NCBI RefSeq assembly: GCF_001659605.2
Contig: NC_035170.2
Coordinates: forward strand, 29,740,020 to 29,804,019
Direction: 5' to 3'
Origin: Manihot esculenta
Lineage: Eukaryota; Streptophyta; Magnoliopsida; Malpighiales; Euphorbiaceae
Length of the DNA: 64,000 bases
The notes below the pieces were generated by a model, which made no database searches, was not told the origin of the DNA, and worked only from the letters and a program-made list of their open reading frames with translations. Of the stretch, positions 1 to 10,009 are shown piece by piece. Both the position numbers and the translations under genes were made by a program. Every line of letters begins with the position of its first letter. Positions within the stretch are counted from its first letter, which is position 1.

Positions 1-1552
1 GGAGGCTGGTAATGCATGAGAAGGTTGAGTTCTGTCCTTCTGGAAGAACTTAGGTTCGGCCGCCGAAGGTACTTTCGGCCGTCGAACCTACTTGTGGTGG
101 CTTGTTTTGGCTGCCGAACCCTGCCCCCGAAAGTTGGACTTTCGGCTCTAGAGGGGAGTTTCGGCCGCCGAAGGTGCCGCCGAACATGCATGAGTTTCGT
201 CTCTGGAAGGGGTTTCGGCTGCCGAAAGCGCCCCCAAAAGTGCCTGACTTTCGGATTTGGGAGAACCTTCGGCCGCCGAACTTGTCGCCGAACCTGCATG
301 GCTTTCGGCTCTGGAAGGCACATTCAGCCGCCGAAAGTGCCCTGTCCAGCCCTTTCTTGGGTGTTTTCTATGCATGTTTTGGTGCTGTTTTAGGGGGTTT
401 TTGGGGAGTTGTTTATGAGTTGTTTAGAGTGTGTTTGACACCTCATTCGAGTCCACCTGCGTAGGATCGGACCCGAAAGACCGAGGAGGCCAGCAGAGTT
501 AGCTGTTGCAGAGTCAGTCTAGCGTCTGCCAGAGGTGAGTAGAACTAACTCAAATGTTTTAAGCATGTTTCACGCATCATGAATACCATGTATATGTAGT
601 AGATTGCTTGCATTAGAAATCACGAATATGCTGCATTGCATAAATTGTTGTTGATGTGGATGGACCAAGGCGACCCCAATAGCCCTAGCTATGATATGTT
701 AATGAAGTCCTGAGGAGCCCCTTGAGGGCCGGGCATAATGAAGTCCTGAGGAGCCCGAAGGGCCGGGCACTATGATATGTTACAGACAGAGGGAGTTTTG
801 GTGGTCATGTCCAACCGTGATGTGAAATATTTGTGCTGTGACGCATTCCATGAAAACATATGATTTATTACTGTTTCCCTGTTCTGCTTACTGGGCTTTT
901 TAGCTCACCTCTTTCCCCTAACCCCCAGGTTTGCAGGTATGAGGGCGTTCGGAAAGTCGGCAAGGGTAATGTTATGCTTATGTAATAGATTAGTGCTTTA
1001 GTGTGGACATGTAATGGAAATTGATATAATGTATTGCAAGATAATGTAATAAAATGTAACGTAAAGTAGAGTTATGTTTATGGATGAGTACTGTGCTTGG
1101 CCCTAAGACTTGGTTAGTCCCTTTTTAGTACATGATGTATGTAATGTTTTAATGTTGAGTTGAGTTTGAACCAAACTTGTGGCATGTGATGTTTACCACG
1201 CTAGAGTATTTGATGAGGACTCTAGTGGAGGTCTTATGTTTATGGTTTGGATGCATGCACAGGTTAGGTTTTGGTTCATCGGATGTGAGTCCAGCTTGAT
1301 GTATGTTATGTTGACCCAGCTAGAGCTTTTGTTGAGGGCTCTAGTAGGGGGTTTCTTTATGTTTTCAGTTATGTGGCATACAGGTCAAGCTCAATATATA
1401 CATCGGATGTTTAAGTTTTTATGTTAATGTTTTGATCATGTATGGGATTTGACCAAGTGACAGGATGCATGTTAGGCTTGCTACGGGTCCCGGCGGCCTT
1501 AAGCCGATCTGGATCCTAGCGCCGGTAGCGGTCCGGTTTCCGGGTCGTTACA
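1..1552 (+). mobile_element. LTR (5'-truncated by the window edge) of a Ty3/Gypsy-like family
   Basis: This is the 3' part of a long terminal repeat. It ends in CCGGGTCGTTACA at 1552, the same end as the solo LTR at 5060-7473. The last ~100 bp (from about 1452) is nearly identical to 7373-7473. Upstream similarity is patchy but collinear: base 1 corresponds roughly to 5900 of the other copy. The first 350 bp are rich in the CpG palindrome TTCGGCCGCCGAA and variants. The MULE transposase sequence starts right after 1552, so this LTR is inserted in that element. The left end is outside the window, so I cannot tell a solo LTR from the 3' LTR of a full element. The long translations across the GC-rich part are not genes. 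Assignment to Ty3/Gypsy is inferred from LTR length and the TGTAA...TTACA ends. Confidence 0.75.
701..770. repeat. Two-copy ~35-bp tandem repeat inside the LTR
   Basis: The stretch AATGAAGTCCTGAGGAGCCC followed by (CTTGA/GAA)GGGCCGGGCA occurs twice in a row. The homologous part of the other LTR copy instead carries a different tandem repeat (about 6650-6770), so this LTR segment expands and contracts in different units. Confidence 0.8.
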
Positions 1553-2691
1553 GTCGAGAAGGAGGATTCAGATAATTGGGATGGTTCATGTCTTGTTTGA
1601 GAGCTTATGTCACAGAACGCGAAGATTTATGTGTCATTTCTGATTGTCACATTGGAATTAAGAAATCTATGGAACAAGATTGGTGGCAACCACCAAGTGG
1701 ACACCATCGATACTGCATACAGCACATTTTGAGCAATTACAACACAAAATTCAAGAATACAACAGTGAAGGAATATTTGCGAAAGGCTGGTAAAACTTCA
1801 TTTGCGAGTACTTATTTTAAATTTAAATTTTTATTGTATATAACCTATTCATATTCAATAATATATTTTTACCGTAACAGCTAATCATAACCAAAAGAGG
1901 AAATTCTATGACACGATGAATAAAATTAAGGAAGTAAATCTCGAGACCTTTGAATGGGCTGTGAAGATTCCTTTGGAGAAGTGGACTCGTTCCCATGATG
2001 GTGGGAAGCGATATGGATCAATGACGACTAATACCATTGAGTCTGTCAATGGAATGTTGAAAGGCTTTCGAGCTTTACCTATTACAGCAATGGTTGAAAA
2101 AATATTTTATCAATGTGCGTATTACTTCGATACTAGAAGGAGTCAATTTCTTCGGTAGCAACAAGATGGCTATAGATTCACCCAGTCAACTGGTTAAATC
2201 GTACAAAAAATACACAGTCAGCAAATGGCCATCGTGTTACTACATTTAATCGTGATGATTTGGTTGTTGAAGTCCGAAGTGCAAAATCAGGTCAAAAACA
2301 AGTTGTTAAGCTTATAGAAGGGACCTGTACTTGCGGTAAATTTCAAGAGATGCGTATCCCATGTTCACATGCCATAGCAGCATGCATGTCGAGGTCTGTG
2401 GATTATGAGCAATTCGTTGATAGCTACTACACTCTCGAAAGGTCAATTAAATGTTACGAAGACATGTTCATTCCATTAGGTAATTCAGACTATTGGCCTG
2501 CAGATTATGAATTACCACTAATTCCAAACAAGAACCGAATTAGGAAAAAAGGACGACCAAAGTCATCGAGGATCCAGAATGAAATGGATTGGAGGGTTGC
2601 AAAAGTTAATATTCCTGGAAAAAATCACTGTTCTATATGTGGCCAATCGGGACATAATAAAAAGACATGTACTATGAATAAAAACTTATGA
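1553..2691 (+). pseudogene. MURA-type Mutator-like transposase, 5'-truncated and frameshifted
   Basis: Three reading-frame blocks together look like the C-terminal half of a plant MuDR/MULE transposase. Block 1 (about 1553-1884) has the catalytic-core signature ISDCHIGIKKSM followed by HRYCIQHI. Block 2 (1916-2155) carries SMTTNTIESVNGMLK. Block 3 (2260-2691) has a SWIM zinc finger (CTCGKFQ...CSHA, near 2326-2370) and a C-terminal CCHC knuckle (CSICGQSGHNKKTC, near 2632-2670). A one-base loss near 1578 shifts frame just upstream of the GWFMSC segment. A stop at about 2156-2158 and a further frame change separate blocks 2 and 3. The N-terminal part is missing because the LTR at 1-1552 lies there. 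The family catalyses DDE cut-and-paste transposition; this copy is dead. Confidence 0.85.
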
Positions 2692-2792
2692 TTTTCACAT
2701 GGCCTATTTTCTGCAAATATCTGTAATTTGTTATGATTCCTTGATTATTTATGACATTTAACCATTTGATCATACACATGTTATATCCAGAA

Positions 2793-3387
2793 AATGTCAT
2801 CCTCCAAAGATCTTCGTGAGTCATCAGCATGCCAATCAAGCAAAGAAAAGAGAAAATATAATAGTCATAACACTCTAATAGACAAATATATTGATCCAAA
2901 CAGTTGTTCATGGTATGGTCACAAGCGATGTTTTTCAAATCATCCAATTAATGCTTGTTTGGAATAAGGTTTTGCTAACCATATATTTGTTGGATATCAT
3001 TCCAAAAAAATTTCTGATTTCAGAAATGCGACAATTGCTACTCAACCTGATTGGCAATGTTTGTGGGAGATTCAATCCGAATTGGAAGCTTATTGTGGTT
3101 ACCATGAGTTGCCTATTCCAAAAGCTACATCGGCAGACATGACTCGCAATACATGTAAAGAAGTTAAGAAACTGAAGGATCAACTACTTAAGGAAATTAG
3201 GCTTATGGAAATGAGGCTAGATAAATATCATGCTGAACAAAGTGAATTTCCAAGTGTATACGACGATAGTCAATTATCATGTTCCAGCAATTTCAACGTA
3301 CACAATAATGACCTGTCTGATTATAGTGACAATGATTGTGACGATTTTATAAAATATTTGCCACATTGTCTACCGAAATGCTGTTGA
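2793..3387 (+). pseudogene. Second ORF of the autonomous MULE, unknown function, disrupted
   Basis: Reading starts at an ATG at 2793, 102 bp after the transposase stop, with a Ser/Lys-rich beginning and a short Cys/His segment (NSCSWYGHKRCF). An in-frame TAA follows near 2964, and a frame change leads to the open block 3061-3387. That block has a helical Lys/Glu-rich stretch (CKEVKKLKDQLLKEIRLME) and an acidic Asp/Ser-rich end. I do not recognise the protein. Its place between the transposase and the plant-mobile-domain gene, in the same orientation, suggests an accessory ORF of the transposon, not a host gene. Confidence 0.4.
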
Positions 3388-5059
3388 AATGTCTAGATGC
3401 ATTTATCGTGTTATGTAATATGTTAACATATTGACAATCGAGTTTAGGGTTTAGGATATCTATTTTTGAGTTTAGGGTTTAGGGTTTATAGTTGATGGAA
3501 CTAATGTCTTCATCACTTGTATCAAAATAAAGAATTGCCTTGTAAATTCACATTATTCTTTTATTTCTGTTATGTTATCCTCATGTCTAGCAATTAAAAT
3601 TATTGACATAAGGAATTGATAGTTGTAATAACCCTTTGCAGGAATGGAGGGCTCAAATGACAGTAGATTATTCATCAACCCAGGACCACGTGATACTTAA
3701 TTGCTATATCTCCAAGCATCTCATAGGTCCCAAGTCGTGTGGGATGATCCACAAGAGGCTGGTGTAATCACATGTCGAAGATCCTTTACCGTATTACACG
3801 TTCATGATATTGATGATAGGCTTATCCCTTATTTCCGTGCTAGTGGATTTTACGGAGCTGTTAGATTAGACTTCTTCCACTTAGATCACCACCTCATAAC
3901 GGCTTTGGTTGAGAGATGGAGACATGAAACACATACTTTTATGTTACCCTATGGAGAGTGTACTGTTACACTTCAAGATATGTGACTGATATCTCGATTG
4001 CCTATTGATGGCAATACTGTTACTGGGACTACAGGACAACCTTGGCAATTACTATGTCAAGATTTGCTTAGGTTGGTCCCGAATCATGAAGTTATGAAGG
4101 GAAATACCGTTGCACTCACCTGGTTGAGAGATAACTTTGACCAAATTCAAGAGTACGCTGATGATATTACTATTCAGAGGCATGCTTGGGCTTTCCTATT
4201 ACGACTAATAAGTGGATCACTATTCGTTGATCGGTCTGCTCATAGGGTCAATCTAATATTTTTGCCACTATCGCTAATTTCAACACCTGTGGTCAATATA
4301 GCTGGGGTGCAGCCTGCCTTGCTTGGCTTTATAAAGAGCTTTGCAGAGCAACATCACCTCAAGTGCAGCAAGTTGGCGGGCCACTGCATATTTTACAAAT
4401 TTGGGCATGGGATAGAATAAAAACAATTGCCCCTACCATCTCCCAGATACATCCCCTTCCAGATACACCGATTGGCAGTCGATATGTGCTGTAAATTGTG
4501 TACTACTATACCATCAAATCCAACATCTTGTTACTAATTCCAAACTATAAATTGTGTAGGTGGAGTAATGCTAGAAGTATTACCGAAGTTACAATGCATG
4601 TGCTAGTGCAACTTCGGTACCAACTTGACCGTATGGAAGCCGAAGAGGTCATCATTCTATACCTTTAAATTATATGTCAATTCAAATGATACAATTTTAA
4701 CATTTTACATTATTTTATCTACACAGTTTATATGGGAGCCATACTCTGATGTTGTGGTGGACGCTATGCCAGATTACTGTCTACAGGGTAGACAAATATG
4801 GAGATCGGTTGTTCCACTGATTTGTTTTTATATTGTTGAGTGGCATCAACCTGACAGGGTGCTGAGACAGTTTGGATTTTCTCAACCCATTCCACAACCA
4901 CCACGTCAAACAGATGATATGCATTCAATAAAGGAAAAATTACTTTTTAGTCCCTGAAGTTTAACGTAATTAACACTTCTGTCCCTCTATTTTGGCGACC
5001 CAACACTTAAGTCCCTCACTTTCTCTTCCGTCCGAATTCGTAGTCCTTCCGTCCAAAAT

Positions 5060-7473
5060 TGTAATACCCGGCTAGACTCCGGTATCGGAATTCCTACCGT
5101 CCGGTGGAATCTCGGATGTCGGAAACCTCTAGAAGGGGAAAACCATGTTTTATGAAATGTTTTTAAGGTATTTTATGTTTTAAGTAAAAAGGAAAATGAA
5201 TTTTGAATGAAAAAGGCCTAAGGAGGCTTTACCAGGTTCGGCCGCCGAAAGTTAAGTTCGGCCGCCGAACATGGATGGGTTTTGGGAGCGCCTTTGGCCC
5301 CCGAAAGCCTTGTTTGAAAGACTTAAGGTTCGGCCGCCGAACCTCATGTTCGGCCGCCGAACATGCATGAGATGTGGGGGCACGTTAGGCCGCCGAAAGG
5401 TGGCAGAACCAGCCCTATAAAAGGCCCCGTGACCGAAACAGGCGAGGTTTCCTCTCCCATTTCGGCCGACGGTGAGCTCTAGCTCTCCTTTGGTCATTTT
5501 AAGTGTTTTCCCTCAAATCTTTCAGATTTTTAACAAGTTACATCTTGTTTTTGAAGAGTTTTGAAGTTAGAGTAAGATTGGAAGCTTGGAGACCAAAGAG
5601 CGGATTTCTCCCTACCTCCAAGCTAGGATCGTTTTTCCCTCTCGATCTTCAAGAGGTAAGCTTAGATCCAACCTCTCTTGCATGTTTTAAGAAAGTTTTA
5701 AGTAGACCTATGGGGTAGAAATGCATGAGTAGGCTTATTGAAGTTTCTTTTATGTTTATGGGTTCAATGTGCATGTTCTTGAGCAATGTGCCTTGTTTGA
5801 GTGTTGTAGTTGGGGTTTAAGTTAGTTTGAGACCCTTAGGAGCTTGTATGCTTGAGTATGCATGTTGTAGAATAGGTCTTTGCATGATTGGTTGTGTAGG
5901 GGGTTGGAATGAGCAAGAAGAACCAAGTTTTTGCCCTTTGGCAGAAACCAGGTTCGGCAGCCGAAGGGACTTTCGGCCGCCGAACCAGCTTGGGAGGCAG
6001 CTTTAGGCTGCCGAAGCCTGCCCCCGAAAGTTGGAGTTTCGGCTCTGTCCGAGACTTTCGGCCGCCGAAGGTGCCGCCGAACATGCATGAGTTTCGTCTC
6101 TGTCTGGGAGTTTCGGCCGCCGAAGGTGCCGCCGAACCTGCCTGACTTTCGGATCTGTCTGGACTTTCGGCCGCCGAAGGTGCCGCCGAAAGTGCCCTGT
6201 CCAGACTTTTCTTGCATGTTTTTACGTGATGTTTTCAGGATGTTTTAGGGGGTTTTTGGGGAGTATAGTAGAGTTATGTTTATGTATGTTTGGTCCCTCA
6301 CTGGAGTCCACCTGTGTAGGATTGGACCCGAGGAACCAAGGTGTTTAGCAGTGTCAACCATTTCAGAATCGGTGCAGAGTTAGTCTCAGGTGAGTGGAAC
6401 TAAACCTAATGTTTTAAACTAAGAAATTAAATGTTTTTAGAGCATGATCCATGCATCATAAATGCCATGATATATGTATTAGGTTGTTTTGCATTAGAAC
6501 TCACGAATATGATGCATTGCATAATATGTTGTTGATGTGGATGGATGTTGGATGATCCTTAGCCCTCAGTATGAGATGAGATAATATGATATGATATGCC
6601 ATGGTATGATATGAGACAGAAAGACCAGGTCGCCCCTGGTACTATGTTATGTAAGCGAACACTAGGTGAGGCCTAATCGCCCCTGGTGTAGTTGGACTTG
6701 TTATGATATGAGTTATGTAAGCGAATACTAGGTGTGGCCTCATCGCCCCTGGTATAGTTGGACGTACTACAGTATGTAGAGGGCTATAGGTGACAAATTC
6801 ATCCTTGATGTGATATGTTTGTGATGTGTTGCATTTCATGAAAGCATGAACAAGAAAAAGTTACTTAATAAGATACCTAAAAATGGAGGAACTATAATAA
6901 TAATAAAATGAACAATAAGATACCTAAAAATGGAGGAATTAAAGCAAATAATTTTAGTTTCTGCTCACTGGGCTTTCTAGCTCACCCCTCTCCCCTAACC
7001 CCAGTCTTGCAGGTGCAGAGTAGATAGAGATAGTCAGGAGATCAGCAGGTTACGTCCATGGTCATGATTATGTAATAGAATAGTTGTGGACATGATGTAA
7101 TGTAAGGTTATGTATTGATGTAACAAGAGTTGTATTGTTATATGATCAGAGTTATAGTATTGTGCTTGGCCCGAGTTGGTTAATCCCTTTGTACATGAGT
7201 TTTATTTTATGTGTTTCATGTGATGGACCGAGTTTGACAAAGGGGTATGCTGACCCTAGGGGTTCTATGAGTTCAGTCATAGTGCATACACAGGTCAAAC
7301 GGGTTAAAGAAGAAGTTTACAGTTTTATACTTTAAAGTTTATGCTTATGTTTGATCATGTATGGGATTATACCAGCTATACAGGATGCATGTTAGGCTTG
7401 CTACGGGTCCCGGCGGCCTTAAGCCGATCTGGATCCTAGCGCCGGTAGCGGTCCGGATTTCCGGGTCGTTACA
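5060..7473 (+). mobile_element. Solo LTR, 2,414 bp, 5-bp TSD AAAAT
   Basis: The LTR starts TGTAATACCCGG at 5060 and ends CCGGGTCGTTACA at 7473. AAAAT flanks it on both sides (5055-5059 and 7474-7478). No internal gag-pol, PBS or PPT is present, so it is a solo LTR, presumably from LTR-LTR recombination. It interrupts the left TIR of the surrounding MULE. Two clusters of the TTCGGCCGCCGAA palindrome lie at ~5238-5400 and ~5950-6195. Internal tandem duplications occur at ~6650-6770 (AAGCGAA-ACTAGGTG...GCCCCTGG, ~80-bp unit) and ~6865-6945 (AATAAGATACCTAAAAATGG, twice). The long ORFs across the GC-rich clusters are repeat translations. Confidence 0.92.
5414..5423 (+). promoter_or_regulatory. Probable TATA box of the LTR promoter
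   Basis: CTATAAAAGG sits about 350 bp into the LTR, right after the first GC-rich palindrome cluster. It is followed 25-40 bp downstream by a GC-rich initiation region. Position and sequence fit the U3 TATA box of a plant LTR retrotransposon. There is no transcript evidence. Confidence 0.6.
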
Positions 7474-7886
7474 AAAATGGCCGGTTGGTCAAAGAGTCTA
7501 AGGTGAGGTGAAATTTTTTACCAAAAATACCCTTAATGAATTTAATAAATCATTCTCAACGTAAAATTCCTCCATCCTTCTTCTCTCCCTCATATCTTCT
7601 CTCTCCTTCAGCACACGGAAGTTAATTAGAGTAGGGTGTGTTAATGAAGTTGCAAGAAAAGGACGTGAAGCGCATATGGATACTTATCCAATGCAAGATT
7701 TTATAAATAAAAAATAAAAAAAGAAAAATTAAAAAATCCAAAATTTATCATCCCTTCATTCCCACCCAAAAACCCTCGACTCATGATAATTCATATACCC
7801 AAACCCACATTCTCTCTCTATTAGTACCAACCCTTCCTTCCCTTTGCTATTTCTGATAAATCTCTTTCACTTCTCTCTATCCAAAA

Positions 7887-8079
7887 ATGGAGTCTCTTGA
7901 CTCGGCAGCCTGCTTCATCATGGACGACCTACTGGACTTTGCCTTTGACATAAGAGAGAGACGATGATGAACACAGCAACAAACCCACAAAGGCCTTTCC
8001 TCCCCTTAACCCTTCACCTAATGTACTTGCCGTTGCCTCGCTTCCTTTTGATGTTTTCGACCACCCAGATCCTTCACCT
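7887..8079 (+). pseudogene. Captured first exon of a GATA-type zinc-finger transcription factor
   Basis: Inside the Pack-MULE, a CT-rich leader typical of plant 5' UTRs precedes an ATG at 7887. The frame reads MESLDSAACFIMDDLLDFAF, resembling the N-terminus of subfamily-I plant GATA factors (a MDDLL(D/N)F motif followed by an acidic DDDEH run). The frame hits TGA at 7965. One frame over, from 7960, the reading continues DDDEHSNKPTKAFPPLNPSP and ends DVFDHPDPSP at a consensus splice donor (GTAAG at 8080). So it looks like exon 1 plus donor with a small frameshifting indel. No zinc finger is present, since that is encoded in later exons. The family assignment rests on the short N-terminal motif only. 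Confidence 0.5.
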
Positions 8080-9479
8080 GTAAGTTTATGCCTTCGTCAC
8101 TCTTCCTTTAAAAGATTTTATTAAGCTCATTAAGGGCATTTTTGGTAAAAAATTTCACATCTCACCTTAGACTCTTTGACCAAACGGCCATTTTGGATAG
8201 AAGGATTACGAATTCGGACGGAAGAGAAGGTGAGGGATTTAAGTGTTAGGTCACCAAAATAGAGGGACAGAAGTGTTAATTACGTTAAACCTCAGGGACT
8301 AAAAAGTAATTTTTCCTTCAATAAAATTAACTTCTTCAGCTACCAACTGGATGGCCGAGAACCAACATTGGATTACGCTATGGGAATCAAGGCACCGATG
8401 GATTATCGCCAGCAATACTATGACCCAGCCGTTACATTACCATTCACAGTATATGGAATGGTACAGAATGATTGCACGTCGGTGGGTGTCTCAAAATGGT
8501 GCATCAATCGGCGCTGTGGTAATGGGCGAGTCACTATGATTTATGTATTAATTATATAAATATATACATTACTTAACTTTTGGGATAAATATCTTAATAA
8601 ATATATTTTGCAGGAGGATGGTCTGGAAAACTGCCGCTTATGGGCGAGTCAAGTTCATCACCCAATAGTAGACAAGATTGGAAATGCGGTTAATTCAATG
8701 TTTCATACACTTCGTTTGTTCGATCGCATTTCCCAAATACCACCTCCACAACCGGCGCCACCTTCCCAACAGCTTCCAGATGATGTACATGACGCACCCT
8801 CCTCCTCCAGGAATCCTCCACGACATCGTCGCCACACTACCAGGCATCAAGGGAGACGGAGATTCCACGGCCTACGCCAAACCCTGGTGTAATGCAGATA
8901 CCATCACCGGTTGCATTCCATCCATACGGCTCATATACAGAATTGGGCCAATCTTCACAAATGCCCACTTATGGAGATGATTTTCAGAGTCAGTATACAG
9001 GATGGACACTAGGGCCTTCTTCTATGCCTTTTCAGTCATTTACTCCAACTCCTTCCAGTTACGATCAGACTAGAGGGGAAGGCATGGCTAGCACGTCGTT
9101 CGACTTCTTCTCCCCTGCGCAACCACATACTCCATCAGAGTCTGTTTTTTCAACATTCCCTCGACAATCACTAGATGATCCCCCAAGCCGACTTACCTTG
9201 TTTTCTTCGGATTTTCCTGAGTTATTTTCTGCAACCCCTTATTCAGGAGGTTTCGGCTTTGCAACTCAAGATCCAGTTGTTGGGGAGAGTTCAAGACCTC
9301 GATCTCAACCTCCTTATTTAAATATATCTATGGCTGACGATGATGTTGGAAATTCTCAAGAGACTCAACAGGAACCATCATTTGACGGGCGTTGGTACAA
9401 CACAAGACGCTCTGATGAGAGGAGACCACGACATTGTGGCACGGACGGTCATTTACATGGTCATCATTAGACATCATTA

Positions 9480-9760
9480 AGAATATTATGTGAATTTTTG
9501 TATAATTAAATTTAATTGTTATTAATTTCATTCTTATTTTTTAAATTAAATTTAATTATATCATTATTAAATTTACTATTTTTTTTCATTATAAATTATT
9601 AATTTTATTTAAACATTAATAAAAAGTATCTACATTTATTATAGTTTTAGTTTTAATATATACAAATCCCATAATATTAATTTATTATTTATAATATATT
9701 AAAATAATAATATATAATATTTTTATTTTATAAATATATTATTAATAATAATATATTTTC
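9480..9760. repeat. Very AT-rich low-complexity tract
   Basis: Nearly pure A/T sequence with TTTAATT/AATAATATA runs between the end of the PMD reading frame and the GC-richer repeat block at 9765. No gene is seen. It probably belongs to the terminal non-coding part of the old MULE. Confidence 0.6.
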
Positions 9761-9764
9761 GAGG

Positions 9765-9990
9765 GTTTTGAGCGAGCACTTGACATGGCGCTTATCTGAG
9801 AGGGGTGAGGGCTGCCAGGACTTGCTCTGGCGTTTCTTTGAGAGGCGTCAGGGCCTTCTGCCCACGCTTGACGCCTCTCAAAGAGGCATCAGGGCCGTTA
9901 GGCCATGCTTGGTTTCTTTGATAGGCGCCAAGACTTCATTTGGCGTCTTTCAAAGAGGCGCCAGACACTCTTTTCGCCTACCATTTAGTA
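9765..9990. repeat. Block of inverted GGCG(C/T)...TCAAAGAGGCG repeats
   Basis: The motif (G)GCGYCTYTCAAAGAGGCG and its complement recur at least five times in about 200 bp, in both orientations (e.g. around 9828, 9870, 9910 and 9945). The result is overlapping hairpins. It does not look coding, and it is bounded by AT-rich DNA. It could be a terminal or subterminal repeat of the outer MULE or an unrelated small element; I could not find a matching partner block on the left. Confidence 0.55.
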
Positions 9991-10009
9991 AGCAAACTCC
10001 AAATTGACA

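Larger units (their letters stand above)
4933..8316. mobile_element. Non-autonomous Mutator-like element (Pack-MULE) with 9-bp TSD
   Basis: The terminal inverted repeats are about 200 bp. The left arm is 4933-5059 plus 7479-~7552 (interrupted by the solo LTR) and the right arm is ~8114-8316. Both ends read GGAAAAATTACTTTTTAGTC in inverted orientation, with a few mismatches along the arms. The direct repeat TTCAATAAA flanks it at 4924-4932 and 8317-8325. A 9-bp TSD with long TIRs is the Mutator hallmark. Without the LTR the element is about 965 bp and has no transposase. Its interior, ~7553-8113, resembles promoter, 5' UTR, first exon and splice donor of a host gene (see 7887-8079), hence the Pack-MULE label. 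It sits inside the PMD gene of the older MULE. Confidence 0.88.
3644..9470 (+). pseudogene. Plant mobile domain (PMD, MAIN-like) gene of the MULE, split by a nested insertion
   Basis: The 5' half (3644-4932) begins MEGSNDSRLF and has the PMD pattern: YLQASHRSQVVW, then GFYGAVRLDFFHLDHHLI, ALVERWRHETHTFMLPYGECTVTLQDM, LPIDGNTVTG and RHAWAFLLRLI. The 3' half resumes at 8317 with the HWITLWESRHRWI and YMEWYRMIARRWV segments, then a long Pro/Ser/Gln-rich tail ending near 9470. In-frame stops at about 3698 and 3983, plus further frame changes, make it a pseudogene. The 4933-8316 insertion lies between a HSIK and an LTSSATNW segment, and removing it with one TSD copy restores that frame. PMD proteins occur both as host genes (MAIN, MAIL1) and as cargo of transposons. 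The adjacent MURA transposase argues for the second case here. Confidence 0.75.

Noticed and set aside
16..464. Long open frames on both strands in the first 460 bp
   Set aside because: They are translations of CpG-rich palindromic LTR repeats (TTCGGCCGCCGAA), recurring in the other LTR at 5822-6248. No protein family features.
3441..3492. Telomere-like TTTAGGG runs
   Set aside because: Only two to three units each, imperfect, in an AT-rich spacer of the old MULE. Too short for an interstitial telomere claim.
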